Shown here piece after piece: positions 43,303 through 51,481 of a stretch of DNA of 52,626 nucleotides (position 1 is its first letter; the number at the start of each line of letters is the position of its first letter). Source of the stretch: Lachnospiraceae bacterium (GTDB lineage Bacteria > Bacillota > Clostridia > Lachnospirales > Lachnospiraceae); NCBI GenBank assembly GCA_024697225.1, contig JAILGA010000150.1, positions 1 to 52,626 of the forward strand. The letters are read 5' to 3'. Below the pieces are notes generated by a model. It was given only the letters and a program-made list of their open reading frames with translations. It had not been told where the DNA came from and did no database searches. The position numbers and the translations under genes are program-made.

Positions 43303-44730
43303 ATGGGAGGTTTTTTTGCTGCTGCGCTTAAAACAGACTGCATGTTCGATCTGTTTTTCGGAACGGATTACCATTCGCATCTTGGGACCAGGAGAGCCGG
43401 CCTTGCGGTCTACGGCAAGGACAAAGGCTTTGACCGGTCGATACACAACATAGAAAACTCGCCGTTCAGAACCAAATTTGAATCCGAGATGAAGGAGATG
43501 TACGGAAATCTCGGTATAGGATGCATATCGGACTACGAACCCCAGCCCCTCATAGTGCGCTCACACCACGGTACCTATGCGATCACGACCGTCGGAAAGA
43601 TAAACAATACCGAGGAACTGGCCTACGAGATCGTGGGAAAGGGCACGCATTTCCTCGAGATGAGCGGCGGAACCATTAATGCCACGGAGCTGGTGGCCGC
43701 TCTCATAAACAAGATGGATCATCTGGTGGAGGGCATACAGTACGCACAGGAGCGGATCAAGGGCTCCATGACTATACTCGTCCTCACACCGAATGCGGTA
43801 TATGCCGCCAGGGACAGGCTCGGAAGGACACCTGTCATCCTTGGAAAGAAGGACGACGGCTACTGCGCGTCATTTGAATCCTTTGCATATATGAACCTGG
43901 GTTATGAGACCTACAGGGAACTGGGCCCCGGGGAAATATGCGCGATAACGCCTGACGCCGTCACAACCCTTGTGAAGCCTGGAAGCGACATGAAGATCTG
44001 TACCTTCCTGTGGGTATATTACGGCTATCCGTCCTCCTTCTACGAGGGAGTTTCCGTTGAGGAGATGAGGTACAGATGCGGAGCGAGCATGGCGGCCCGC
44101 GATGGATTTGACGGAAACGGCGATATACCCGACATAGATATAGTGGCCGGGGTTCCGGATTCCGGCACCGCACACGCGATAGGATATGCCAATGCATCGG
44201 GAGTTCCGTTCTCCAGACCCTTTATAAAGTATACTCCCACCTGGCCCAGATCCTTCATGCCCACGATACAGGAGAAGAGAAATCTCATCGCCAGGATGAA
44301 GCTTTTGCCGGTTCACGAGCTGATAGACGGGAAAAGGATACTTTTGATCGACGATTCGATAGTCAGGGGCACGCAGCTGCGTGAGACTACGGAGTTTCTG
44401 TATCACAGCGGGGCAAAGGAGGTACATGTGCGCCCGGCATGTCCGCCCATACTCTTCGGATGCAAATATATCAACTTCTCAAGATCCACCTCGGAGATGG
44501 AACTCATCGCAAGACGGGTGATACTTAAGGAAGAGGGCGAAGACGTGTCCAGAGACATCCTGACGGATTATGCGGATCCGGATTCCGGAAGATATGCGGT
44601 GATGCTTGAGCGCATAAAGGAGCAGCTGGGCTTCACCTCACTGTCCTACAACCGCCTGGACGACATGCTCGACGCGGTGGGAACAGGCAGGGACAAACTC
44701 TGCACCTATTGCTGGGACGGCAGGGAGTAA
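43303..44730 (+). CDS. purF: Amidophosphoribosyltransferase-like protein lacking the N-terminal cysteine
   Basis: 475 residues with the two-domain layout of PurF: an N-terminal glutamine-amidotransferase (Ntn) fold and a C-terminal phosphoribosyltransferase with PRPP loop 'ILLIDDSIVRGTQL' (346-359), 'PDSGTAHAIGYA' and C-terminal 'LCTYCW'. Ordinary PurF exposes Cys as residue 1 after processing; here the chain begins MGGFFAAALKTDCMFD, with no Cys at positions 1-2, so the usual glutaminase nucleophile is missing. 'YHSHLGTRRAGLAVYG' corresponds to the canonical 'QHRGQE' region. It may use free ammonia or have a regulatory or other role. Clustered with pyr and pur genes. The ribosome-binding site is AGGAGG, seven bases before the ATG. 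Confidence 0.8.
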   Translation: MGGFFAAALKTDCMFDLFFGTDYHSHLGTRRAGLAVYGKDKGFDRSIHNIENSPFRTKFESEMKEMYGNLGIGCISDYEPQPLIVRSHHGTYAITTVGKINNTEELAYEIVGKGTHFLEMSGGTINATELVAALINKMDHLVEGIQYAQERIKGSMTILVLTPNAVYAARDRLGRTPVILGKKDDGYCASFESFAYMNLGYETYRELGPGEICAITPDAVTTLVKPGSDMKICTFLWVYYGYPSSFYEGVSVEEMRYRCGASMAARDGFDGNGDIPDIDIVAGVPDSGTAHAIGYANASGVPFSRPFIKYTPTWPRSFMPTIQEKRNLIARMKLLPVHELIDGKRILLIDDSIVRGTQLRETTEFLYHSGAKEVHVRPACPPILFGCKYINFSRSTSEMELIARRVILKEEGEDVSRDILTDYADPDSGRYAVMLERIKEQLGFTSLSYNRLDDMLDAVGTGRDKLCTYCWDGRE

Positions 44731-44795
44731 GAGGCGCTTATCAGAAAAAAAACATAGTTGATCTGTTTCACATCGGCAAAGGAGGTTGACCCCGG

Positions 44796-45731
44796 GTGGT
44801 ATCGAGACTTAATGAAGAGATAAGAAAAAAGGAAGCTCCCATAGTCGTGGGACTTGATCCGAAACCGGAATTCATACCGGAAGGGATCAGAAAGAAGGCG
44901 TATGATGAGTTCGGCGAGACCGCAGAGGGCGTTGCCGAAGCATTCTGTCTGTTCAACGAGGCCATAATAGATGCCGTATGCGATCTGGTACCTGCCGTAA
45001 AACCCCAGATAGCCATGTATGAACAGTTTGGAATACCGGGGCTTGCGGCCTTTGACAGAACGGTCAGATATGCAAAGGAAAAGGGACTCATCGTAGTCGG
45101 AGATGCCAAGAGGGGAGACATAGGATCCACTTCCGCTTCATACGCGGAAGCACATCTCGGCGGGACAAGGATCGGAGATAAGACCGTGAGGGCCTTTGAC
45201 GAGGATTTCGTCACCGTGAATCCCTATCTTGGGAGCGATGGGGTTAAGCCCTTTATAGAGGTCGCAAAACGTGACAACAAGGGCATCTTTGTCCTGGTGA
45301 AAACCTCCAATCCCTCCAGCGGCGAGCTTCAGGATCTTATCGCAAGGGACAGCGAAGGAAAAGAGAGACCGGTATACGAGATAGTGGGCTCCCTGGTGGA
45401 TGAGTGGGGATCCGGGGCGATGGACGGGGATTACAGTGATGTCGGCGCCGTGGTAGGTGCCACCTATCCCGAACAGGGTGCGGCCTTAAGAAGGATTATG
45501 AAGCACGCGGTCATACTTGTGCCCGGCTACGGCGCACAGGGCGGAAAGGGCAGTGATCTGAAGCCCTTTTTCAACGAGGACGGCCTTGGCGCTCTTGTCA
45601 ATTCCTCAAGAGGGATAATCGCCGCGTGGAGAGAGGAGAGATATTCAAAATACGGAGCGGAGGCTTTTGCCGACGCATCCCGGGCTGCGGTCATCGCAAT
45701 GCGCGAGGATCTCAGGCAGGCGTATGAGTAA
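44796..45731 (+). CDS. pyrF: Orotidine 5'-phosphate decarboxylase
   Basis: Final step of UMP synthesis. 311 residues, the longer subfamily of OMP decarboxylases. Signature 'GDAKRGDIGS' with the catalytic Asp-Lys-Asp (D103, K105, D108), 'VGLDPKPEFIP' at the N-terminus and 'ILVPGYGAQGG' at the phosphate-binding end. The start is GTG with GGAGG ten bases upstream. pyrE, the preceding enzyme in the pathway, follows 54 bases downstream. Confidence 0.96.
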   Translation: MVSRLNEEIRKKEAPIVVGLDPKPEFIPEGIRKKAYDEFGETAEGVAEAFCLFNEAIIDAVCDLVPAVKPQIAMYEQFGIPGLAAFDRTVRYAKEKGLIVVGDAKRGDIGSTSASYAEAHLGGTRIGDKTVRAFDEDFVTVNPYLGSDGVKPFIEVAKRDNKGIFVLVKTSNPSSGELQDLIARDSEGKERPVYEIVGSLVDEWGSGAMDGDYSDVGAVVGATYPEQGAALRRIMKHAVILVPGYGAQGGKGSDLKPFFNEDGLGALVNSSRGIIAAWREERYSKYGAEAFADASRAAVIAMREDLRQAYE

Positions 45732-45752
45732 CAGAGCGCGGGCGGATATAGG

Positions 45753-45780
45753 ATAACAATTGTTACATAACAGAGGATAT
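45753..45780. repeat. Tandem pair of palindrome sites at the pyrE ribosome-binding site
   Basis: 45753-45766 (ATAAC AATT GTTAC, one mismatch) directly abuts 45767-45780 (ATAAC AGAG GATAT, exact). The second includes the AGAGG likely used as pyrE ribosome-binding site. pyrE starts six bases on. Confidence 0.75.
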
Positions 45781-45785
45781 TAAAT

Positions 45786-46463
45786 ATGGAAGCATACAAA
45801 GAAGAATTCGTTAAGTTCATGGTGGAAAGCGATGTCCTGAAATTCGGGGAATTCACCCTGAAGAGCGGCAGGAAGTCGCCCTTCTTTATGAATGCCGGAG
45901 CCTATAACACCGGATCCCAGCTTCTGAGACTGGGAGAATATTATGCAAGGGCTATAAACGAGGCCTTCGGATGTGATTTTGATGTCATCTTTGGACCTGC
46001 CTACAAGGGGATACCACTTGCAGTGTGCACCGCCGAGGCCATGAGCAGGATCTTCGGGAAGGACGTGAGATACTGCGCAAACCGCAAGGAGGAGAAGGAT
46101 CACGGCGATAAGGGTGCGCTCCTTGGAGCGAAGCTTTGTGACGGCGACAGAGTGCTCATGATAGAGGATGTCACCACAAGCGGAAAATCCGTCGAGGAGA
46201 CCGTGCCCATCCTCAGAGCCCAGGCTGATGTTGACATCGTGGGTCTCATCGTGTCCTTAAACCGCGAGGAAAAAGGACTGGTCTCTGATAAGAGCGCGCT
46301 GGCGGAGATAGAGGAGAGATGGGGCTTCCCGGCAAGAGCCATAGTCACGATGAGCGAGGTGACGGAGGTTCTGTACAACAGGGAGATAAACGGGCAGATA
46401 GTCATAGACGATGCCGTAAAAAAGGCGATGGATGCTTATTATGCCGAGTACGGCTGCAGATAA
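45786..46463 (+). CDS. pyrE: Orotate phosphoribosyltransferase
   Basis: Joins orotate and PRPP to give OMP, the substrate of the upstream pyrF product. 225 residues. Motifs: 'FTLKSGRKSPFFMNAG', 'GPAYKGIPLA', 'NRKEEKDHGDKGALLGA', and PRPP-binding 'VLMIEDVTTSGKSV'. Length matches the family. AGAGG lies nine bases before the ATG, inside a palindrome site. Confidence 0.97.
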   Translation: MEAYKEEFVKFMVESDVLKFGEFTLKSGRKSPFFMNAGAYNTGSQLLRLGEYYARAINEAFGCDFDVIFGPAYKGIPLAVCTAEAMSRIFGKDVRYCANRKEEKDHGDKGALLGAKLCDGDRVLMIEDVTTSGKSVEETVPILRAQADVDIVGLIVSLNREEKGLVSDKSALAEIEERWGFPARAIVTMSEVTEVLYNREINGQIVIDDAVKKAMDAYYAEYGCR

Positions 46464-46484
46464 CGCGGGAGTTTCCGATCAGAT

Positions 46485-46829
46485 TTGCGGCCGATAAAGA
46501 TAAAAAAGAGCAGACACTCGGACCGGTTCATGTTTACCGACAGGAGCAATCCCGGAGGGGCGTATGTCTCATGCCTTCTCGGATTGTCCGGTATAGCCGC
46601 TCTCGTGTTCTGCCTCATAAGAATATATCGCGCGGACGGTGCGGTGGGGGCGTCCCAGACGCTCACTGCGGCGCTTGCCGCCGTATATGGCTTTGCGGGG
46701 CTGATCCTCGGCATAGTCATGTTCGCAAAGAGAGATTCCCTGCCTTTTTTTCCGGCTCTGGGGATCGTTCTTAATTCGATACTCATTGTTCTCATAGCAG
46801 GTCTGGTGGCTTGGGGATTTCTGGGATAG
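46485..46829 (+). CDS. Small three-helix membrane protein, function unknown
   Basis: Up to 114 residues. A basic N-terminus is followed by three hydrophobic segments (about 27-47, 59-79, 88-112). The TTG start at 46485 has GGGAG 13 bases upstream, which is long; ATG at 46530 would give 99 residues and keep all helices. Not recognised with certainty. It sits between pyrE and purE on the same strand, 69 bases before purE. Confidence 0.6.
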   Translation: MRPIKIKKSRHSDRFMFTDRSNPGGAYVSCLLGLSGIAALVFCLIRIYRADGAVGASQTLTAALAAVYGFAGLILGIVMFAKRDSLPFFPALGIVLNSILIVLIAGLVAWGFLG

Positions 46830-46836
46830 AATGCCG

Positions 46837-46867
46837 GTCTGATCCGGCGCCCGACAACCGGTCAGAC
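46837..46867 (+). other. Stable hairpin in the purE leader
   Basis: GTCTGA, one bulged T, CCGG, a ten-base loop, CCGG, TCAGAC: ten base pairs. It begins eight bases after the preceding stop codon and ends about 30 bases before the purE ATG. No T run follows, so it is more likely an mRNA structure or processing site than a terminator. No known purine riboswitch elements are seen. Confidence 0.55.
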
Positions 46868-46898
46868 TGATCACGCAGCAAGCAAAGGAGGTAGAGTT

Positions 46899-47408
46899 AT
46901 GCCAATGGTTGGGATAGTTATGGGATCGGATTCCGATATGCCGGTCATGGCCAAGGCCGCCAAGGTCCTTGAGGATCTGGGGGTAAGCTTTGACATGAGG
47001 ATAATATCCGCGCACAGGGAACCGGAGGAGTTTTTTGAATATGCAAAGAGCGCGGAGGAAGCGGGCTATAAGGTGATCATAGCCGGCGCAGGCATGGCGG
47101 CGCATCTGCCGGGTATGTGTGCCGCGATCTTTCCGCTGCCGGTGATAGGAGTGCCGATGAAGACCACCGCTCTCGGGGGCAGGGATTCGCTTTATTCCAT
47201 AGTCCAGATGCCTGGCGGTGTTCCGGTTGCCACGGTCGCCATCGACGGAGGCGAAAACGCGGGCATACTTGCCGCAAAGATACTCGCAGTCAACGATCAG
47301 GCTCTGCTCGACAAGCTTAAGAAGAGGAGCGCCGAAATGAAGGAGACCGTGTCGCTCAAGGATGCAAGACTCACGGGAGTGGGTTACAGAGAATACATGA
47401 AGGGATAG
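46899..47408 (+). CDS. purE: 5-(Carboxyamino)imidazole ribonucleotide mutase
   Basis: 169 residues, PurE family. 'IVMGSDSDMPVM' and 'IISAHREPEEFFEYA' form the nucleotide-binding site, followed by 'IIAGAGMAAHLPGM' and 'GGRDSLYSIVQMPGGVPVATV'-type sequence (in part). It interconverts carboxylated forms of aminoimidazole ribonucleotide; no purK is in the window, so direct CO2 use cannot be excluded. AAAGGAGG is about eight bases before the ATG. First gene of the purE-M-N-D run. Confidence 0.97.
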   Translation: MPMVGIVMGSDSDMPVMAKAAKVLEDLGVSFDMRIISAHREPEEFFEYAKSAEEAGYKVIIAGAGMAAHLPGMCAAIFPLPVIGVPMKTTALGGRDSLYSIVQMPGGVPVATVAIDGGENAGILAAKILAVNDQALLDKLKKRSAEMKETVSLKDARLTGVGYREYMKG

Positions 47409-47420
47409 GAGGAGGCAATT

Positions 47421-48455
47421 ATGGCAATGGATTACAGATCCTCGGGAGTCGACATCGAAGCGGGCTATGAGTCCGTGGAGAGGATCCGCTCTCATGTGGC
47501 TGCGACGCTTCGGCCTGAGGTCATGGGCGGCATCGGCGGTTTCTCGGGCGCTTTTGATATATCTAAACTGAAGGACCTCGATGATCCGGTGCTCCTGTCC
47601 GGAACGGACGGAGTCGGAACGAAGCTCAAGCTGGCATTTATCCTTGATAAGCATGACACCATTGGCATCGACTGCGTCGCAATGTGTGTCAACGATGTGG
47701 CCTGCGCCGGCGGCGAGCCGCTGTTTTTCCTGGATTACATAGCCTGCGGCAAAAATGAGCCCGCCAAGATCGAACAGATCGTGGCAGGTGTCGCCGAGGG
47801 CTGCAAACAGGCGGGCTGCGCTCTTGTGGGCGGGGAAACCGCCGAGCATCCGGGACTTATGCCTGATGATGAATACGATCTTGCCGGGTTTACCGTGGGA
47901 GCCTGCGACAAAAAGGATCTGATAGACGGGAACTCCATCGCGCCGGGCGACGTGCTGATCGGTGCCTTTTCGTCGGGGGTTCATTCAAACGGTTTTTCAC
48001 TTGTCAGAAAAGTCTTTCCGATGACAAAGGAGAGACTTGAGACAAGAGAGGATAAGCTTGGCGGCAGGACACTCGGAGAGGTGCTTCTTGCACCCACTAA
48101 AATATATGTTAAGATGCTTAAGAAATTAAAGAGCTCGGGCATAGTATTAAAGGGTGTCAGCCACATAACCGGCGGCGGTTTCTACGAGAATATACCCCGC
48201 ATGCTCCCTGAGGGAGTTAAGGCAGTGGTCAGAAAGGACAGCTACGAGGTTCCCGCCATATTCGGAATGATAGCAGAGGCCGGAGATGTTGCGGAAAAAG
48301 TCATGTACAACACCTACAACATGGGAATAGGAATGGTACTTGCAGTCAGACCCGATGACGCCCCGCGCGCCCTCGAGGCGATAAGGAGTTCGGGTGAGGA
48401 CGGCGCCGTGATAGGAAGTATAGAGGCCGGAGACAAAGGAGTGGAACTTATATGA
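47421..48455 (+). CDS. purM: Phosphoribosylformylglycinamidine cyclo-ligase (AIR synthetase)
   Basis: Closes the imidazole ring of FGAM using ATP. 344 residues. Family blocks: '[18 protein letters not shown]', '[15 protein letters not shown]', '[20 protein letters not shown]', '[13 protein letters not shown]', '[13 protein letters not shown]', '[18 protein letters not shown]'. A ribosome-binding site (AGGAGG) precedes the ATG. It overlaps purN by four bases (ATGA). Confidence 0.98.
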   Translation: MAMDYRSSGVDIEAGYESVERIRSHVAATLRPEVMGGIGGFSGAFDISKLKDLDDPVLLSGTDGVGTKLKLAFILDKHDTIGIDCVAMCVNDVACAGGEPLFFLDYIACGKNEPAKIEQIVAGVAEGCKQAGCALVGGETAEHPGLMPDDEYDLAGFTVGACDKKDLIDGNSIAPGDVLIGAFSSGVHSNGFSLVRKVFPMTKERLETREDKLGGRTLGEVLLAPTKIYVKMLKKLKSSGIVLKGVSHITGGGFYENIPRMLPEGVKAVVRKDSYEVPAIFGMIAEAGDVAEKVMYNTYNMGIGMVLAVRPDDAPRALEAIRSSGEDGAVIGSIEAGDKGVELI

Positions 48456-49057
48456 ACGCGGTAGTGCTGGTGTCCGGCGGAGGCACGAACCTCCAGGCGA
48501 TCATTGACCGGATCGCCGACGGAACGATACATAATACTAAAATAACAGCTGTTATTTCAAATAACGCCGGTGCGGGTGCACTTATGAGGGCGGAGAAGGC
48601 AGGGATTCCTGCAGAGGTGGTTTCGCCTTCGGATTTTGAAGACAGAGAGAAGTTTAACATGGCGCTCCTTGAGAAGGTGGAGTCCTATGCTCCGGATCTC
48701 GTGGTTCTGGCCGGATTTCTTGTGAACATACCGCCTGCGATGGTGAAGAGATTTGCCGGGCGGATAATCAACATACACCCTTCGCTGATACCGTCCTTCT
48801 GCGGAAAAGGGTTTTACGGACTGAGGGTTCATGAGGCTGCGCTTAAGCGCGGCGTAAAGGTCACCGGTGCAACGGTCCATTTTGTCGATGAGGGAACGGA
48901 CACCGGGCCGATAATTCTTCAGAAAGCCGTGGAGGTAAAGGACGGCGACACTCCTGAGGTGCTTCAGAGGCGCGTCATGGAGGAAGCGGAGTGGAAGATA
49001 CTCCCCGGAGCCATCGACATGATCGCAACGGGTCGGATAAGCATTGGCAAAGCCTGA
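48452..49057 (+). CDS. purN: Phosphoribosylglycinamide formyltransferase
   Basis: Formylates GAR with 10-formyl-THF. 201 residues. '[13 protein letters not shown]' binds phosphate; '[17 protein letters not shown]' holds the catalytic Asn-His pair; '[19 protein letters not shown]' carries the catalytic Asp. 'VISNN' is encoded by the right end of a perfect palindrome (48541-48556). The start overlaps the purM stop; purD follows after 15 bases. Confidence 0.98.
   Translation: MNAVVLVSGGGTNLQAIIDRIADGTIHNTKITAVISNNAGAGALMRAEKAGIPAEVVSPSDFEDREKFNMALLEKVESYAPDLVVLAGFLVNIPPAMVKRFAGRIINIHPSLIPSFCGKGFYGLRVHEAALKRGVKVTGATVHFVDEGTDTGPIILQKAVEVKDGDTPEVLQRRVMEEAEWKILPGAIDMIATGRISIGKA
48542..48555. repeat. 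Palindrome site ATAWC-N4-GWTAT, intragenic
   Basis: ATAACAGCTGTTAT; with one base on each side a perfect 16-bp palindrome, AATAACAGCTGTTATT. It lies inside purN. Confidence 0.75.
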
Positions 49058-49072
49058 GCGAGGAGGTGGAAA

Positions 49073-50350
49073 ATGGATATTCTTATAGTCGGCGGCGGCG
49101 GCAGAGAGCATGCGATCGCACGGAGTGTAAAAAAGAGTGCCCGCGCGGGCAGGATATACTGTGCACCGGGCAATGCCGGTATATCGGAGATTGCGGAGTG
49201 TGTCGACATCCGCCCCATGGAGTTTGACAGGCTCGTCGCCTTTGCAAAGGAAAAAAACATAGGTCTCACGATCGTTGGTATGGATGACCCGCTTGTCGGA
49301 GGAATCGTCGATGCCTTTGAGAAGGAGGGGTTAAGGGTCTTCGGACCTGATAAGAAGGCTGCGATAATAGAGGGAAGCAAGGCCTTTTCCAAGGATCTCA
49401 TGAAGAAATATAACATCCCCACAGCCGGTTATGAGACCTTTGACAATGCCGATGATGCCCGCGGATACATCGACGGGGACATCAGTTATCCTGTGGTATT
49501 AAAGGCCGACGGCCTTGCGCTCGGAAAGGGAGTTCTCATCTGCAATGACCGCGAAGAGGCACACGCCGGCATCTCGCAGATAATGGAGGAAAAGAAATTC
49601 GGCGATGCCGGAAACAGGCTCGTTGTGGAGGAGTTCCTCACAGGCCGCGAGGTTTCCGTACTCTCCTTTGTGGACGGGACCACGATAAAGACAATGACCT
49701 CTGCGCAGGATCACAAGAGAGCCGGCGACGGCGATACGGGCCCGAACACCGGCGGAATGGGCACTTTTTCACCCAGTCCCTTCTATACGGATGAGATACA
49801 CAATATATGTATGAAGACCATATATCAGCCGACAGTCGATGCCATGAAGGCCGAGGGCAGACCCTTCAGGGGAGTCCTGTTCTTCGGGCTGATGCTTACC
49901 GGAAAAGGACCGAAGGTTCTGGAATACAATGCGCGGTTCGGTGATCCCGAGGCGCAGGTGGTGCTGCCGAGACTCGAGAGCGATATCCTGGATATAATGG
50001 AAGCCTGCGTGGACGGCAGGCTTGACAGTGTTGATCTGAAATTCGCGGATAATGCGGCTGTCTGTGTGGTCGTGGCCTCGGGCGGTTATCCCGGTCACTA
50101 TGAGAAGGGTAAGGTGATAACCGGACTTGATTATTTTGACGGAAAGGAAAACGAGTTCTGTTTCCATGCGGGCACGGCCTTCGGCGCTGACGGCAGCGTG
50201 GTCACAAACGGCGGAAGAGTGCTTGGCATCACGGCTGTCGGAGCGGATCTGAAGTCGGCGAGAAGCCTGGCCTACGAGGCATCCGGGCATGTGAGCTTCG
50301 AGGGCGCGATGAAGCGGTCTGACATCGGAAAGGCCATTGATGAGGCTTAA
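49073..50350 (+). CDS. purD: Phosphoribosylamine--glycine ligase (GAR synthetase)
   Basis: ATP-grasp enzyme for the second purine step. 425 residues. 'ILIVGGGGREHAIA' at the N-terminus, 'VLKADGLALGKGVLIC' and 'EEFLTGREVSVLSFVDG' in the ATP-grasp domain, 'AQDHKRAGDGDTGPNTGGMG', and 'LEYNARFGDPEAQ' with metal ligands. GAGGAGG precedes the ATG. Last gene of the purine run. Confidence 0.98.
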   Translation: MDILIVGGGGREHAIARSVKKSARAGRIYCAPGNAGISEIAECVDIRPMEFDRLVAFAKEKNIGLTIVGMDDPLVGGIVDAFEKEGLRVFGPDKKAAIIEGSKAFSKDLMKKYNIPTAGYETFDNADDARGYIDGDISYPVVLKADGLALGKGVLICNDREEAHAGISQIMEEKKFGDAGNRLVVEEFLTGREVSVLSFVDGTTIKTMTSAQDHKRAGDGDTGPNTGGMGTFSPSPFYTDEIHNICMKTIYQPTVDAMKAEGRPFRGVLFFGLMLTGKGPKVLEYNARFGDPEAQVVLPRLESDILDIMEACVDGRLDSVDLKFADNAAVCVVVASGGYPGHYEKGKVITGLDYFDGKENEFCFHAGTAFGADGSVVTNGGRVLGITAVGADLKSARSLAYEASGHVSFEGAMKRSDIGKAIDEA

Positions 50351-50362
50351 TGCAAAAATACG

Positions 50363-50391
50363 TTGTACGATAAACTAAAAAGTGATATAAT
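50363..50391 (+). promoter_or_regulatory. Extended -10 promoter for the SH3b gene
   Basis: TTGTAC (50363-50368), 17 bases, TATAAT (50386-50391) with a TGA just upstream, i.e. a full extended -10 (TGnTATAAT). It lies 40 bases before the ATG, leaving a normal leader with AGGAGG at 50419-50424. Confidence 0.75.
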
Positions 50392-50431
50392 TTAATATCG
50401 TATGTTTTTCTTCACCACAGGAGGTTATTAG

Positions 50432-51466
50432 ATGAAGACAAGGCGGATTAACGGTGCGTTTGCGGGGATCATGGCGTTGGCACTGACGGTTTTACTGGCA
50501 GGTACGGCTTTCAGTGCGCTTAAATCCACAGCTTTGGCAGATGAAGTGACATCCATGAGCGCGCAGAGCGCAAAGATCAATCAGGACGGTATCCGCGCAA
50601 GAAGCAGCACAGATACGAGCAATAATGATAATGTCGTCGCAAGCGGCCTTACAACAGGGACGGAGGTCACTGTGACCGGTCAGGCCACCGCCGCGGACGG
50701 CAAGGTCTGGTATCAGGTGACTATGTCCGACGGCAAAGAGGCCTTTATCCGCAGTGATTTCCTTGAACTTGGAGAGGTGATAGAGGAGGAGACCCCGGAG
50801 CAGCCCGAGGAAACGGAGCCCGAGGTGGTCGAAGAGGAGGAGCCTGAAGAGGAGGTTCAGACCAACCCCATCGTGAGCAGCCAGTATGTGGCGCTCTATG
50901 AGGAAGATGATCAGGGGACCTACTTCTGGTATCTGCACAACAATGACGACGGTTACCGGGTAAAGATCGAGGATCTGCTGGATGCCGCAAGGAATGCCGA
51001 CGAGGTCGACGCTCTGGAAAAGAGCAACAAGACCCAGAAGACCGCCATCATCGTGATGGGTGTCGTGATAGTCGTACTTGTGATAATAATGATAATCCTG
51101 ATCTTCCGCCTCAGGGACTATATGTACTACGAGGATGATGAGGAAGAGGAGGAGCAGCCTGAGGAGGAGCCGCGGAAGGGAGCATTCTTCAAGAGGCGCA
51201 GGGATGAGGATATACTCGAGGACGAAGAGCCCGTGAGACCCCAGAGGGGAGTGTCGCGTCAGGATGCCGGCAGAGGCCGGGACGGCAGGGATTATGCTGA
51301 GGAGAGAGCAAGGAGCCAGAGACCAGTTTCTTCCAGGGTTTCCGATGACAGAGATGCCATGCCGCAAAGACCCCGCAGGGAGAGCGAGCAGACGAGACAT
51401 GCAAGGAACGTGATCAAGGAAGATGACGATCTCGAATATGAGTTTCTGAATATCGACGATAAGTGA
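50432..51466 (+). CDS. Exported SH3b-domain membrane protein
   Basis: 344 residues. N-terminal signal peptide (basic, then hydrophobic to about 28, likely cut near 'ALADE' at 34-38). A bacterial SH3 domain (about 40-112) with 'GIRARSSTDTSNNDNVVASG' (in part) and 'WYQVTMSDGKEAFIRSDFLEL'-like sequence (in part). An acidic Glu/Pro linker (115-145), a short region of unknown fold, one membrane helix (about 204-225) and a cytoplasmic tail of ~115 residues that is first acidic, then Arg-rich. Such SH3b domains bind cell wall peptides. The N-terminal signal plus later stop-transfer helix implies the SH3b part outside and a disordered tail inside. Confidence 0.82.
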   Translation: MKTRRINGAFAGIMALALTVLLAGTAFSALKSTALADEVTSMSAQSAKINQDGIRARSSTDTSNNDNVVASGLTTGTEVTVTGQATAADGKVWYQVTMSDGKEAFIRSDFLELGEVIEEETPEQPEETEPEVVEEEEPEEEVQTNPIVSSQYVALYEEDDQGTYFWYLHNNDDGYRVKIEDLLDAARNADEVDALEKSNKTQKTAIIVMGVVIVVLVIIMIILIFRLRDYMYYEDDEEEEEQPEEEPRKGAFFKRRRDEDILEDEEPVRPQRGVSRQDAGRGRDGRDYAEERARSQRPVSSRVSDDRDAMPQRPRRESEQTRHARNVIKEDDDLEYEFLNIDDK

Positions 51467-51481
51467 GCGGGATCCGCGCTC

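Noticed and set aside
46830-46898. Purine or PRPP riboswitch before purE
   Set aside because: The leader is only 69 bases and lacks conserved purine-aptamer loops; only a simple hairpin is visible.
46569-47984. Minus-strand 471-codon frame
   Set aside because: Antisense to purE and purM, which are certain; no domain and a composition typical of a shadow frame.
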